Assembly: GCA_930367215.1 (NCBI GenBank)
Contig: OV884059.1
Coordinates: forward strand, 71,271,393-71,335,392
Reading direction: 5' to 3'
DNA: 64,000 nucleotides
From: Pollenia angustigena
Lineage: Eukaryota > Arthropoda > Insecta > Diptera > Polleniidae
A program made the position numbers and the translations under genes. Of the stretch, positions 42,881-53,760 are shown piece by piece. Every line of letters begins with the position of its first letter. The first letter of the stretch is position 1. A model generated the notes under the pieces. It was not told where the DNA came from. It worked only from the letters and a program-made list of their open reading frames with translations, and searched no databases.

Positions 42881-43587
42881 CCCAGCTAGCATAGGCTGCG
42901 TTGGACGATTTTGTTTGATATACAATTCCTAAAATAATGTTCTGATGATTATCTGCCGAGTCACAAAAACATCTAAATCTTTTTTTGATATATTATTTTT
43001 TTATTTATTTTTTGACACGCTCGTCTTTAAATCTTGGAATGAACCTTTTGAGATTCACTGTAAGATTCGTATAACAATTACTGAGCTGCCTAAATAAGAT
43101 TGTTTTTGAAGTATGAAAATGCTTTTGCCAATACAATTTTAATAAAACAAACCGGCCTAAGGATCTGTAAAAAAATATTTTCCGACAGTATGGTGTTGAT
43201 TTCGCGACCGTAAGGTATGTTTTATATAAATTTTATGAAAATTAGAAGTTTTGGCATGAAAAATACGCTTGATGGCCTTATTTAGTTAGCCCAATCGTAC
43301 GGCTGAGCATTTCACGAGTTGTAAAATAATACCTACATGAGTCTCATACGACTCTTGGCATGCTTTTTGAAAGACTTGTTAGAAAATCTCTACATACATC
43401 ATAAACGATTCCCTTTACGATTAATATAAGCGTTTTTCGCTGCGTTATGGAAGAATCTCTCATAGGTATCAGCAGTTTCTCCCGTGCAAAGAATTGTCTT
43501 CAATTAAAAAATGAGCTCGTCGACTATCAAAACCACTCTTAGTGAGATTCCCAGTAGACTCCTTGACGATTGAAAATGCTAGCTGGG
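42881..43587. mobile_element. 707-bp TIR element, relative of the 1,829-bp twins
   Basis: Perfect 12-bp TIR CCCAGCTAGCAT / ATGCTAGCTGGG, differing from the twins by one base. TT is duplicated at both borders. It contains GAGTC/GACTC motifs (for example CCGAGTCAC near 42957, TGAGTCTCATACGACTC near 43338, GTAGACTCC near 43555) but no clear match to the twins' gene-like part. Nested within the pogo-like element. Confidence 0.75.
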
Positions 43588-43899
43588 TTGAAATAACATT
43601 TTAATAAAATATAAATTTATGTATTAATAAAATAATTTTTTTATTCTACTTTTAAATCAAACACTTAACTTTAGTTGCACTTTTGTGCAGGAAACCACAA
43701 TTGTGTACCTGCACATTAAGGCAGGTAAATGCATTTAAGATAACTGCATTTTTGATTTAGCTGCACAAAAAATCGTGCAAAGGAGATTGTGCAGCTAAGT
43801 CAAAACTACTGTATAACAAACTAGCTTAATGCGGTGTCCCCGTTGAAATGAAGTTAGTAAAGTTTTTAAAAAAAGATCTTGTGTGTTGATAAAAAAGCA

Positions 43900-44700
43900 A
43901 TTTGTACTAAAATAAGGTGCTTTTACTATTACCGTTCTGCCCTTGTATGGTTGGTACCATGGCCACTTACCCAATCTATTTTTGACAGGTGTCTTGAAGT
44001 GATCTGTAACTGTTTGACAGATGTTGTACATTGATAACCAAGAAATTTTTACCAAATTTGTAAACTATAGCTGTTGCCCGTTCTCCTGATATACGAAACC
44101 TATATTGTCTTTGCATGGAAAGTGTCACGCCCACTTAACCAATAACATCAAATTTTCGAAGGATTTTGTGTATTTACAACCCAGCTGTATGAAGCAACAT
44201 TTTTCTTCTACCGTTCTGCAGATAGAAAGAAAAATATTTTGTACCACGCCCCCCTCTCCAATCCAGCCCACTTTTTGAGAGGTCTTAAATTTGGAAACTG
44301 TAGCAGTATCAGTTTCCAAATTTCCAGAAATATTTAAATGAACTATGCATTTGTATTTGGGGTTCCACTCGCACTTCACAAATCCTGTAAATATTTTGTA
44401 TGAAAGCCAAGTTATTTGTACCTTTTTGAAAACTTTGGCTCTTGCCGTTCTTTAGGTATGCAAAAATCTATAAAGTCTTTGTATAGTTTAGAGAGGTTGT
44501 GTATTGATGTGTACCGATACAATTTTGTACAGTTTTCCTCTGACCATTTTTTAGATGTAAAGAAATCTATTTTCTGACACGCCCACATTTTGTCAGATGC
44601 TATGTATCCAAGCTCCAGATATGTATACTAAACTAATGCCTTCATAATGTAGGTGTCACACCCACTTAATATTTCAAAAAATATATCGTATTTAGCTCCT
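43900..44700 (+). repeat. Dispersed repeat body (CACGCCCACTT type), diverged
   Basis: Contains CACGCCCACTTAACC, GTACCACGCCCCCCTCTCCA, GGCTCTTGCCGTTCTTTAGG and ACGCCCACATTTTGTCAGAT, all motifs of the bodies at 35-37 and 63 kb. Head and tail were not found. Confidence 0.55.
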
Positions 44701-44780
44701 TCCAGATCATTAGTAATATAGTGTAAGTGTTTTATGCGGCTATAAGATACACGCAAACAAACATTCATTTTAATATATGT

Positions 44781-45042
44781 ACATATCTGTGGCATTTTCG
44801 CACAACATCTAAAGTCAAATTTAAAAAGTTGAAAAAATGTTTTTAATCATACGAATTTTCATTCAAAAAAAATGATAGCTTACGTTTTCCAAATTTTATA
44901 TAATAAATAAAATTTTTCCTTAATTTTGGTTTATTTTATTTTTTCAATTAAAATGATTTTTTCACCCAACTTTTTTTAAAACTTTTTTGCTATTTTTGCT
45001 TATCTCGACTTAAGATGTTTTGTCAAAATGCCACAGATATGT
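44781..45042. mobile_element. MITE, ATATCTGTGGCAT family, copy 1
   Basis: Ends ACATATCTGTGGCATTTT and AAAATGCCACAGATATGT, then imperfect pairing of ACAACATCTAAAG with CTTAAGATGTTTTGT. A second, decayed copy lies at about 58995-59223. The TSD is unclear because the terminal bases are themselves palindromic. Confidence 0.65.
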
Positions 45043-45138
45043 TTATAGATATAGCAAATAATACCTAATTCGCACTATGCGACATGTCGCACAGAAATAT
45101 TTTATGAAACAGAAGATTGCGACGAAGGGCATAGAGAC

Positions 45139-46293
45139 TAGGGTTTTTTCCCGGGAATTCCCTTATTATATTTCCCGTTTTCCCGGGATTTTTGTTGCGG
45201 GATCCCGGGAAATAAAAAGTTCTTCATAGTTTCAGAAAACAGCTATTTTTACTCTGAAATTTAGTTTTCTTTTCTCTAAAAATTAGCATCTGTGGATGGG
45301 TTGTCGATTAGATCAATTATAAGAAATGTGTACAAACGTAAATTAATGTCTCCTGCGGCAATAAATCTATTAAAAGCAGAATGGGCAGTGCAACAGTTGA
45401 TAATTAATAAATTTAGTGAAATGATGAATTGATAAAGAACATAAATTCAAAAAAAGATGCAGGCAGTAAATTCTCATTGTACATGGACAAGTCTTAAAAA
45501 TAAGATATACATAAACATATCGCTCCGTTATTGCAACATAGTCATATCTACAAAAAAAAAAAAAAAATCGAGCTTGGTAATATATCCGGGAAGTGCGGGG
45601 AAACCGAAATAAAAAAATAATGAAACTCGTGTAAGTTACTAAAACATACAATTTGAAAAACACATTGTCCTAAAGATTACAGATGGACCTAATGAAAAGA
45701 AATAGTTTGTAAGAAGTAGTCCGGATATTGCTATTTTTTGCATCAACCTTGACATCAGAAGCATGCAACAACGGTGCACTTTTAATTATTTGTCCAACCT
45801 CGGTAAAAAAGTAAACGAAATTTTTCGGAAACATGGTAATCAGTAAACAAAATCAGAAATATACTCTTTGGCGACTCACTAAACGCTTTGAGTGTGTCAG
45901 AAAGTAATTTCCTACGCCGTTAAAAAATGTTAATATATTTATTAAAATATTTTATGAATTTACTTTTTGATCTCATATCTTGAGTACCTCAATTGTTATG
46001 TTTATTTTATCTTGTACTAGATCATCATAATACGGAATTTACTTATAATAGCCAAAGGTAATAATAATTCAAGTTCCGCTTTCAATCTTCAATTAATTTT
46101 TGTAGTATTTAAGCATTTATTTTACTTACTTTGTAAACAAGTTCCCTCACGTTTGTTTATAAAAGGTTTTTTCATTAATAAAACCAAGTTTACTTTGTAT
46201 TATTTGTATGGAGCGGGATCCCGGGATCCCGGGAAATTTAAAAATTTTTCCCGCTTTTCCGGGAATCGAAAAACTCCGGGAAAAAAAACTCTA
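45139..46293. mobile_element. hAT-type element with CCCGGG arrays
   Basis: TIRs TAGGGTTTTTTCCCGGG and CCGGGAAAAAAAACTCTA. The flanking octamers ATAGAGAC (45131-45138) and TTAGAGAC (46294-46301) match at 7 of 8. CCCGGGA and near variants occur about a dozen times in the first and last 100-150 bp. No transposase is visible; the minus-strand 97-residue frame at 45370-45663 is not recognisable. Confidence 0.8.
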
Positions 46294-46301
46294 TTAGAGA
46301 C

Positions 46302-48649
46302 GCTTATTACGGTTCTAACAATGTTTATCAAAATCAAGCAACAATTTGATGTTCTTAAATAAGTTTCGTGAAAAAGTTTAAGATTAAATACATCGTTAAA
46401 TTTGACCTTTAATTGAAGCTTGTTGCGTGCACGTCTGAATGTAAACCAGTTTTCGAAGGGACGCCAAAAGAAAAAATGAATAATGTTGAAGGGTCATGTC
46501 GCATAGTCTGTTTATTTCACATAGTCTCTGCGACTAAAAGAATTCGAACGTCGATTTATTAAAAAATAAAGTATTTAAGGATGATATATGTATGGGGGTT
46601 AGTTCAAAAATGAACCTATTGTAATTACCAAATAAGTCATATGTATGTATATGGAAAGAATATATGAGTATTTGAGCTTTTCTTTTTCTGTAACTATCGG
46701 AAATTTTTTTAATTTTTTTTTTATATGTACATAATTCGCTTAGAAGGGACCTATTTTTCATATAAATTATATATCGATTTGACCTATTTGTAATAACAAA
46801 AAAGCATGATATAAACAAACCGACTCTATCAAGGTACATTTACACAAGGTTGACTCATTGGCGGATAGACATAAACCAAAGTTGTCAAATTCGTATGTAA
46901 GAGCCAAAATATTTTGACGAAATGAGTCTACCTTGTGTTTTACATTTACACTGAAAATGTACCTTGGACCTTTATCGTTTTCTCGAAAAAATATCTGGCA
47001 AAGATTCGTACTACATATTGTCACACATATAGAAGTTTTTCTAACAACTAAGTTCCTATTAGACCATTTTAAGACAAAGTCACGAAAAAACCCAGAGAAA
47101 TTAAATTAAATCTAAGAAGCAAAGCGAAGAAAAAAACTGAAACATCAAGAGTTACAATAACCTTAAAGGCAACACAAACATCTAATGAACAAAAGAAAAA
47201 AAACAAGCACTTGCCATTAAAGGCAAGTTGTTGTTGTTGTTGTTGTTGCTGCTGTTGGTATTTGTTGTCTAATGTACCCAGAAGCCAATTGAAACTGAAG
47301 CAATGAAACCGACAATCTTTTGTTTTAGTTTTTTTATTTTACACTTGCAGCATCGCTCCTGCAAACAGCTCGAGACAAGACATTAAATTGTTGGACAGGA
47401 GAGACAATGTAAAAATTCGAGGCAGATAGTTATTAAGATAGACGTATTTAAAAACTGCCAGCTAGATACCAACAAAAAGTATTAAACAATTTTTCTTTCA
47501 TGTTTCTTATTTAATTTTTCTCTTCTTTTATTTGTTGTTTCTAGTAGAGTTGTTACTTGTCATTGCTAAAGAAGGTGGCAAAGTGAAACCTACTCTGTTG
47601 AACTTGAGCAATTGCCACTTGTTGTTGCAGCACAACGACGACAACAAGCGACCAAGTCAGCAACAAGTACTACACAAAGTGTCAAAGGAAAGTAAACGGT
47701 AGCACTTTAAGTTTGTTAATGCCACCTTGTTGTACTTAAAATATATGTGGCTGCCACAACCCATTTTAAAGTCAAACTCATTTTTAAAACACAAGCTGAG
47801 AACTTCGTCAAATCGTTTTAATGACGACCCATCTCATCAAGGCCGTTAAACAAAAAGGAAAACTTTACTAACATGTCAGTAAAAATTTGTTTATTTTTAA
47901 GCTTTAATAAAAAAGAAACATATAATTCCGGAAAGGTTTATTATTTATAAAATAAAAATACCTTTGCCCAAAACAGTGAACAAGAAGTAAACAAAACAAA
48001 CTGGGTTAAGGAAACCATCGTTAATCAATTTTGTTGCTTAGAGTCTTTGAAGATTTCTGTTAAATTTGAATTTTATTTTTATTACCAATAATATTAAGCA
48101 ACTAAAAAAAGTGAAAATTCTTAAACATTTAAGTCCGCTTCACTTTTATTCTGCGAATGAAGAAACCCAACAAGTCATACAGTTTCATGTTAATAAAAAA
48201 AAGCAATTCATTTTGAACTATTATCGTTATTTTTTGTGTTTTAATGGTCTTTATAACACTTCTATGCCTGTTAACATTTTGTTTTCTTTTTTTTTTGGTT
48301 CTATAAATTTTCTTTAGTTGCTGTTAAGACATTTAATAAATGACTAAAGACCAGACTGGACAAGACTAGACAAGACCAGGCAAGCAGACCGTCCTAACCA
48401 TATAATGCAGTATGTATTATTATCGATTACTATGTTAGAAAGCTGTTGTTATTTGCAACATTGTGCCATAAGCAGCTGTTTTGTGGCACAGCTCATTCAC
48501 AGTTTCATGTGATGGTACCGCCCATGATATAAAAGTTTACACATAAAGAAATTATTTAAAATTGGAATAACTGCAAAACTAACCTTGCAGAGACCAAACA
48601 AATATTCGTGTGTCGGCGTTTTTAAAGATCACATCGGAATTTTATCTTA
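46302..48649. other. Non-coding DNA with an inverted repeat and microsatellite
   Basis: 46831-46975 is an inverted repeat (AAGGTACATTTACACAAGG then GACTCATT, paired with AATGAGTCTACCTTGTG and AATGTACCTT), probably a small MITE. 47227-47255 is a GTT/GCT microsatellite. No gene recognised. Confidence 0.5.
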
Positions 48650-49090
48650 TACCGTGTTCAGATATACCTTTTTTATTGAGTCAATATTCGGTTTATTGAC
48701 ATAATTATCTTTCTGTTCACACATACACAATTTAGCTTACGCAATTAGCAATTGGCAATTAACTTAGCAAAATGTAAACAACATTTGACATATTTAAAGA
48801 AAAAACAAAATAAACATCTGGCTTTTGCGCAGACCTGATGGATGGACCTTTGTTTTTGTTGTTTTGTTGTTAACAAAAATGTCAAAACACTTTGTTTGGT
48901 GAGTTGGGTTTTACTCACTAAACACACTTGTGACAGTGCATTGCAGTTTTGCATTTTAATTTTACTCAATATTTATAACAATTTCGTATTAATTGAGCAA
49001 TAACTAAATTGCAATTTTAGATGTATAATTGAGCTCAATATTGGCATTTATTGCGCAAAACTCAATTATGGTGCATATCTGAACACGGTA
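48650..49090. mobile_element. PIF/Harbinger-like MITE (TTA duplication)
   Basis: Ends TACCGTGTTCAGATAT and ATATCTGAACACGGTA. TTA occurs at 48647-48649 and 49091-49093. CAATTnAG / CAATAT / GCAATT motifs recur inside. Non-coding, 441 bp. Confidence 0.75.
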
Positions 49091-49794
49091 TTAGATGCAG
49101 TTGAAGTTTCCCAGCTTTGGCCTGTTCTTGCAGCATATCGGTGTATAAAAATATGTTTTCTTTACATCTGAGGTATAAGGTAAGCAAATTTGTAGAAAAT
49201 GTTATGGCAAATATTTTTGTGGAACATATTAACCCTCTTATTCCCCCTCATAATGGCATTCTTTGGCTTTATTTTAACAAATCGTAAAAAACACTTGGTT
49301 ATTATTAAATGTCTGTAGGTGTCATTTAAGTAATCTGAAATCTAAATTAAAAAAAAAAATTATTAAATAATAACTACACCACAAACTACAAGTAAAATGA
49401 ATTTGAAACAAAAATTTTAAAATTTTTACTTTTCCTAATGTATTTTACTTGTAGATTTGTAACTTGTAGTTTTGAGAACAGGGCCCAGGTAATCTCGGTA
49501 CAACAAAAAGTACAACTCAACAACAGAAACAAAACAAAACAGAAAAAAGATAATAAACAAATTTTTGATATCCAACAATAATAAAGCTAAACAAAGTTAT
49601 CAGCAGGGCTTTTACCCCAGGTCAACACTAAAGATAAATATCTCAGCAAGTTGGCAATAACTTCGGCAGGATAACAAAGCAATATTTCTTATTGCTCAGC
49701 TTATTGGCATGGGAAAACGTATTCATGTTAACACATAGTTGGAAAAAAAATCAAGGAAGAAGGTGCAGTGTAAAAACTGACTCCATTTTGCAAA

Positions 49795-50196
49795 ATTATT
49801 TTTATTAATATAAATTCTTTCTTATTCGACTTTAAAATTTAAATGTTTATTAATTTGTTAAAGCTTGAGGTCTTTTTTATATAAAAATATTAATTTGTTT
49901 TAAGGCCCAGGCTCTCGATGTCGACAAAAACATATTTTTCGTATATTTGTATTGAAAACAAAAACAAATGTTAGTTTTTTATTATTGTTTTCAATATAAA
50001 TATGCGAAAGATATGCTCTTGTCGACATCGTGGGCCTGGCAGTTAAACTATTTTTTTTTTTTTTTTTTTTGTTTTGTTAAACTAAAATTAATATTTTTAT
50101 AAAAAAAAAGAACTCAAGATTAAACAAATTAATTTAAATTTAAATAATAAAAATCGAATAAGAAAAAACGTATATTAATAAAAATAATTTGTGTAA
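49795..50196. mobile_element. Foldback element with a distinct inner hairpin
   Basis: Outer arms of about 105-150 bp (AAATTATTTTTATTAATATA, TCTTATTCGA, TTAATTTGTT, CTTGAG, ATAAAAATATTAATTT on the left) are complementary to 50047-50196. In the middle, 49904-50042 has its own arms (CGATGTCGACAA with TTGTCGACATCG, and TATTGAAAACAA with TTGTTTTCAATA), bordered by TTAA on each side. A poly-T run at 50051-50070 interrupts the right arm. Confidence 0.75.
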
Positions 50197-50365
50197 TTTT
50201 TATTTTAATGTTTATTAAATTCTTTTACTTCAATTATAATTTGCAATTATTTCGCAAACCTAATTTCTTTGCCACACAATTTGCTTCTATTTTTTTCTTT
50301 TTTTTTTTTTTTTCTTTTTGCTTCTTTTGTTTCAAGTGACAACCAAATTTGACGTTTTATGTTAA

Positions 50366-50860
50366 GCCTGGTACTCTGTTCAACATTTCACGTGAAATGC
50401 TGTCAAAACGCATATGAAAAAAACTTGTGCGGAATATCTATGAAATAATGTTGATGGAGTTGTACTCTGTTCAATTTGTGAAAAAGTTCCGAAATGTTTC
50501 TGGCAACATATTTTTTACAGCTGCGAAATAAAGTAAGCTGCACTTATTTCACGTGGAATTTTAAGCAAAAAAGGATAAACTGATTATTTAATAAGAAATA
50601 CAAAATTAATATAACACAACCGGTAACAGTTTTTATCCATACTTACTTTCTTTTTTATTAAATTTTTTTTAATAAAAATTATTTTTAGTAAAATACATGT
50701 GGGGTTTGTTTACATACGCAAAACAATGTCGCATACTTTGTAGGAATAAAATCGTCAAATTATACAAACTCGCATGATAGGTAACATCGATACATGTAAA
50801 AGTTTTCGTGTGAAATAATGTTGCTCAACATTTTTCAAAAATTTGAACAGAGTACTAGGC
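50366..50860. mobile_element. PIF/Harbinger-like MITE, copy 1
   Basis: Ends AGCCTGGTACTCTGTTCAA and TTGAACAGAGTACTAGGCT when the flanking A/T is included, with TTA on both sides. The interior shares ATTTCACGTGAAATGCTGTC, GTTCCGAAATGTTTCTGGCA and GTGGGGTTTGTTTACATAC with copy 2. This copy has about 80-100 bp more (ACAGCTGCGAAATAAAGT region). Confidence 0.8.
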
Positions 50861-51164
50861 TTTAGCAATAATTGTCAACGAAAATGGACTAACAATTATT
50901 GCAACATAAATTGTCGGCAATAAATATGTACAAAAACAGTGCTGTCTACATTAAAGAAAACATAATTTTGACATTTACTGCAATACATGTCGCAATACAT
51001 ATTTATCTCTGGTATGGACGGCCAGCTAAGACCACCTGAAATGAATTCACCTTAAACTATACTGAACCAATATAAAATTTTTAAGCAAATAGTAATAAAA
51101 AATAATATGTCCGAAACTTAAAATACCAATTTGCTTACTAAAGTGTATGTGCCTAGCAGGTCTT

Positions 51165-51745
51165 CGGCCAGGCGCTTCGCAATCTAAAGCTTCTTAATTC
51201 CGGGTTTGATATCGGGACTTATAAATTAAGCCTGGTACTCTGTTCAACATTTCACGTGAAATGCTGTCAAAACGCATATGAAAAAATTTGTGCGGAATAT
51301 CTATGAAATAATGATGATAGAGTTGTACTCTGTTCATTTTGTGAAAAAGTTCCGAAATGTTTCTGGCAACATAAGAAATAAAAAACTAATATAACACAAC
51401 CGGTAACAATTTTTTATCCATATTTACTTTCTTTTTTATAAAATTTTTTATTAAAAAAATAAATTTTAGCAAAATAAATGTGGGGTTTGTTTACATACTC
51501 AAACAATGTCGCGTACTTAACATGAATAAAAACGTCAAATTGTACAAACTCAGAAGATAGGTAACACTGATACATGTCAAAATTTTCGTGTAAAATAAAA
51601 TATGTTGCTCAACATTTTTCACAAATTTGAACAGAGTACTAGGCTTTAAGGATTTCCAAATTCAAGATTATCAAGTTCGGGACTTTAAGATTCAGAATTC
51701 TGAAATTCCGGATTTAAGAAAATTCGGGATCTTGATATTATCCCC
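51165..51745 (-). repeat. Minisatellite/TTCGGGA dispersed repeat, locus 4, split
   Basis: Left part 51165-51229 (GGTCTTCGGCCAGGCGCTTC, TTCCGGGTTTGATATCGGG) and right part 51645-51745 (TTCGGGACTTTAAGATTCAG, AATTCGGGATCTTGATATTA) match 27424-27580. The MITE at 51230-51644 is inserted between them. Confidence 0.6.
51230..51644. mobile_element. PIF/Harbinger-like MITE, copy 2
   Basis: Same TIR (AGCCTGGTACTCTGTTCAA / TTTGAACAGAGTACTAGGCT) and TTA flanks as copy 1, but shorter inside. Inserted in the dispersed TTCGGGA repeat, which gives an independent view of the empty site. Confidence 0.8.
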
Positions 51746-52231
51746 TATGAACCTGGACCTCAATGGCATAAAAGTTTACCAAAATGAAGCTTTATGTAAT
51801 TAATAAGTTCTGTAAATGAAACAAAACTACAAGTAGGCATCTCGCCCCATAATAATAGAAGATTTGGATAATTTTCTGATCAATAGGGTTTTTTGCATTT
51901 GTGCATAAAAATTGAATTGATCGTATAGTATTGTTACAATTGTTGTAAAATATTTTCCTGAAACTTATTGAGGTATTAAAAAGCCGGGAAGAGAATTTAT
52001 TTATGATGTGCTGCCATTTTGTATAATTATTTACATATCGTTTTTATACCCTCCACCAGAACTAGTGAAGTGGGTATTAGAGTTGTCAATTATTCGCCTT
52101 TCATCTTTGTTCGAATAATTCTAATAATTGTTTTTGTTTGTTCGATCAAACGATTAAACCGTAAAAATTATTCGATTAATCGGTGAGAATAACGAATAAA
52201 AAAAATTATGTTTACAAAAAAGTTACGTATT

Positions 52232-52624
52232 TTAAATAGAAATATCTGTCCATTTATCTTCAATTATGGAAAATCTTCCATTTTCTTCTTTATTTTTTCT
52301 CAAATCCGCTTTGACTTCATCTTTTTTTGATGCGAAAAATTTTTCATCATATTTCCATATCGTTGTTTGTATTTTACTTAAACACATCGTAAAACCCTTA
52401 ATTCTTAAAAAATCCAATATTACTTTGGATTTTGGAAAATCGTTTGCAAACCTACCATCTTCAGCGATTCTTCTGCATACAATTTCTTCTATAAAACAAC
52501 AGCTGTCTCTCTTTATGTATTTTTCCATTGAACCAAGCTCGGCATTTTTTGATGGCGTTGGATTATCTTCCACGACATCGTTTTCAATGGTAATATTGTG
52601 ACAGTTACGCAAATGACAAAGATA
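52232..52624 (-). pseudogene. hAT transposase fragment
   Basis: Minus-strand frame of about 130 residues: CHLRNCHN (end of a BED-type zinc finger, H-x4-H), then EEIVCRRIAEDG, FPKSKVILDFLRIKG, SKIQTTIWKYDEKFF, KKDEVKADL and ENGRFSIIEDKWTDISI. This matches the region of hAT transposases that precedes and enters the RNase-H-like domain, where the (D)xWT motif carries the first catalytic Asp. A stop follows DISI. The remaining RNase-H/dimerisation part is missing. Upstream the zinc finger is cut by the MITE at 52633. The surviving segment has no internal stop, which suggests moderate age. Confidence 0.8.
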
Positions 52625-52632
52625 TATACATA

Positions 52633-53020
52633 TCGTTACCTAAAACGCAAAAGGACCTAACTAACAAAAAATTATAAATCGACTTTTTCATTAAATCTGA
52701 TGAATTGCATTAACACTAATGTCCACAATAAATTTTGGAATCTTTTAACCAAAATTAGCAATTTTATTAACAAAAAACAAACGGCCCTATCTACAAAAGA
52801 TTATATGATACGCGCTAAAAGGCCTTACTAAAAGTTTGCATAATATGCAACATTGTCAATTGTCAAAACAGCTCGCAGGTTTTACAAAAAAAATAGAAGA
52901 AAAATAAATTATAAACAGTTTAAGACAATTTATCGATTAGCATTTTTAATAGTAATTTGCTTCTCCTGTAAAATTTTCAAAATGTTAGATAGGGCGTTTT
53001 GCGTTTTAGGTAACGATATA
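52633..53020. mobile_element. MITE inserted in the hAT transposase
   Basis: TIR ATATCGTTACCTAAAACGCA / GCGTTTTAGGTAACGATAT, extending imperfectly through GGACCTAACTAAC / GTTAGATAGGGC. About 390 bp and non-coding. AGGCC/GGCCC motifs recur inside. TSD not resolved (AT-rich flanks). Confidence 0.7.
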
Positions 53021-53760
53021 TATAAATTAAAAAAATATAATAAAAGACATTCCCTGTCTTGAAAAATTGTTAACGTTTGATATAAAAAGAAAACAGCTGA
53101 TAGAATTGCCTGTCAAATATTTGTTTAATAAGAATATTAAATACATTTTTGAAATACCATGAGTACTTACTAAACACTGAGATTAATTACATATTATTTA
53201 ACTTTCCTACAACTGTGGGTCACACCTTTACGTCAAGTTGTTTGACCAACTTAATTTGACATTTCTTTGTTTCAGTATTTGACAAATTCAATTACGGAGA
53301 GGTACACAATAAAGCAGTTTCACAAATAGGTGTCATAGAACCTTGTATAATATACATAAAGATAATTTTCCAAAAACTTTATATTTTATTTGCAATTAAC
53401 ATCGTGCGTTTTGGTGGGACCACCCTCTACAAAGTCACTAAAAACGGGTAAGAAATCAAATCTTAAGCTTTTATTTAATTTATTTTTTGATTAAAAAAAA
53501 TTGTTCGATTAATCGACATTAATTAATCGATTTATTCGTTATTCGAAAATCGCCATTTTAAAATTATTCGAACAAGAGTTTGGTTTTGTTTGATCGATAA
53601 ATCGAATTATTCTTAATCGGTTGACAACTCTAGTGGGTATACTAAATTTGTCATTCCATTTTTAATATTCTGGGTCCTTGAGCAATTCCAAGTCGATTTT
53701 GCCATATTCGTCTGTCCGTCTGTTGAAATCAGCTTCATATTAAATGTTTTTATATACAAA

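Larger units (their letters stand above)
42074..43811. mobile_element. pogo-like non-autonomous element with two insertions
   Basis: TIRs CAGTAGTTTTGACTTAACTG / AGCTAAGTCAAAACTACTG, with TA on both sides (42072-42073 and 43812-43813). The terminal sequence resembles the TIR of the Drosophila pogo family (Tc1/mariner superfamily) as I remember it. CTGCAC and GTGCAC motifs recur near both ends (42110-42420 and 43675-43800). No transposase remains. It holds the MITE at 42563-42824 and the TIR element at 42881-43587; removing them leaves about 0.8 kb. Confidence 0.75.
52078..53632. mobile_element. hAT transposon, internally deleted
   Basis: TIR TAGAGTTGTCAA / TTGACAACTCTA. Perfect 8-bp duplication GTGGGTAT (52070-52077 and 53633-53640). 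Both ends carry many ATTCGA / TCGATTAATCG motifs. Unlike the other hAT elements here it keeps a piece of transposase (52232-52624, minus). A MITE at about 52633-53020 is inserted in that gene. The catalytic C-terminal part is deleted. Confidence 0.9.
52044..53760 (-). repeat. Dispersed hairpin-type repeat split by a hAT element
   Basis: On the minus strand, 53633-53760 holds GACGGACAGACG, GGACCCAGAATATTAAAAAT and TATACCCAC. 52044-52077 continues with the TGGTGGAGGGTATAAAAA tail. Together they form the tail of the family copy seen at 33.7-33.8 kb, interrupted exactly by the hAT insertion. Confidence 0.7.

Noticed and set aside
52621..52690. Telomere-like or rRNA-derived CGTTACCTAAAACGC text
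   Set aside because: It is one arm of the TIR of the 52633-53020 MITE, repeated in inverse at its other end.
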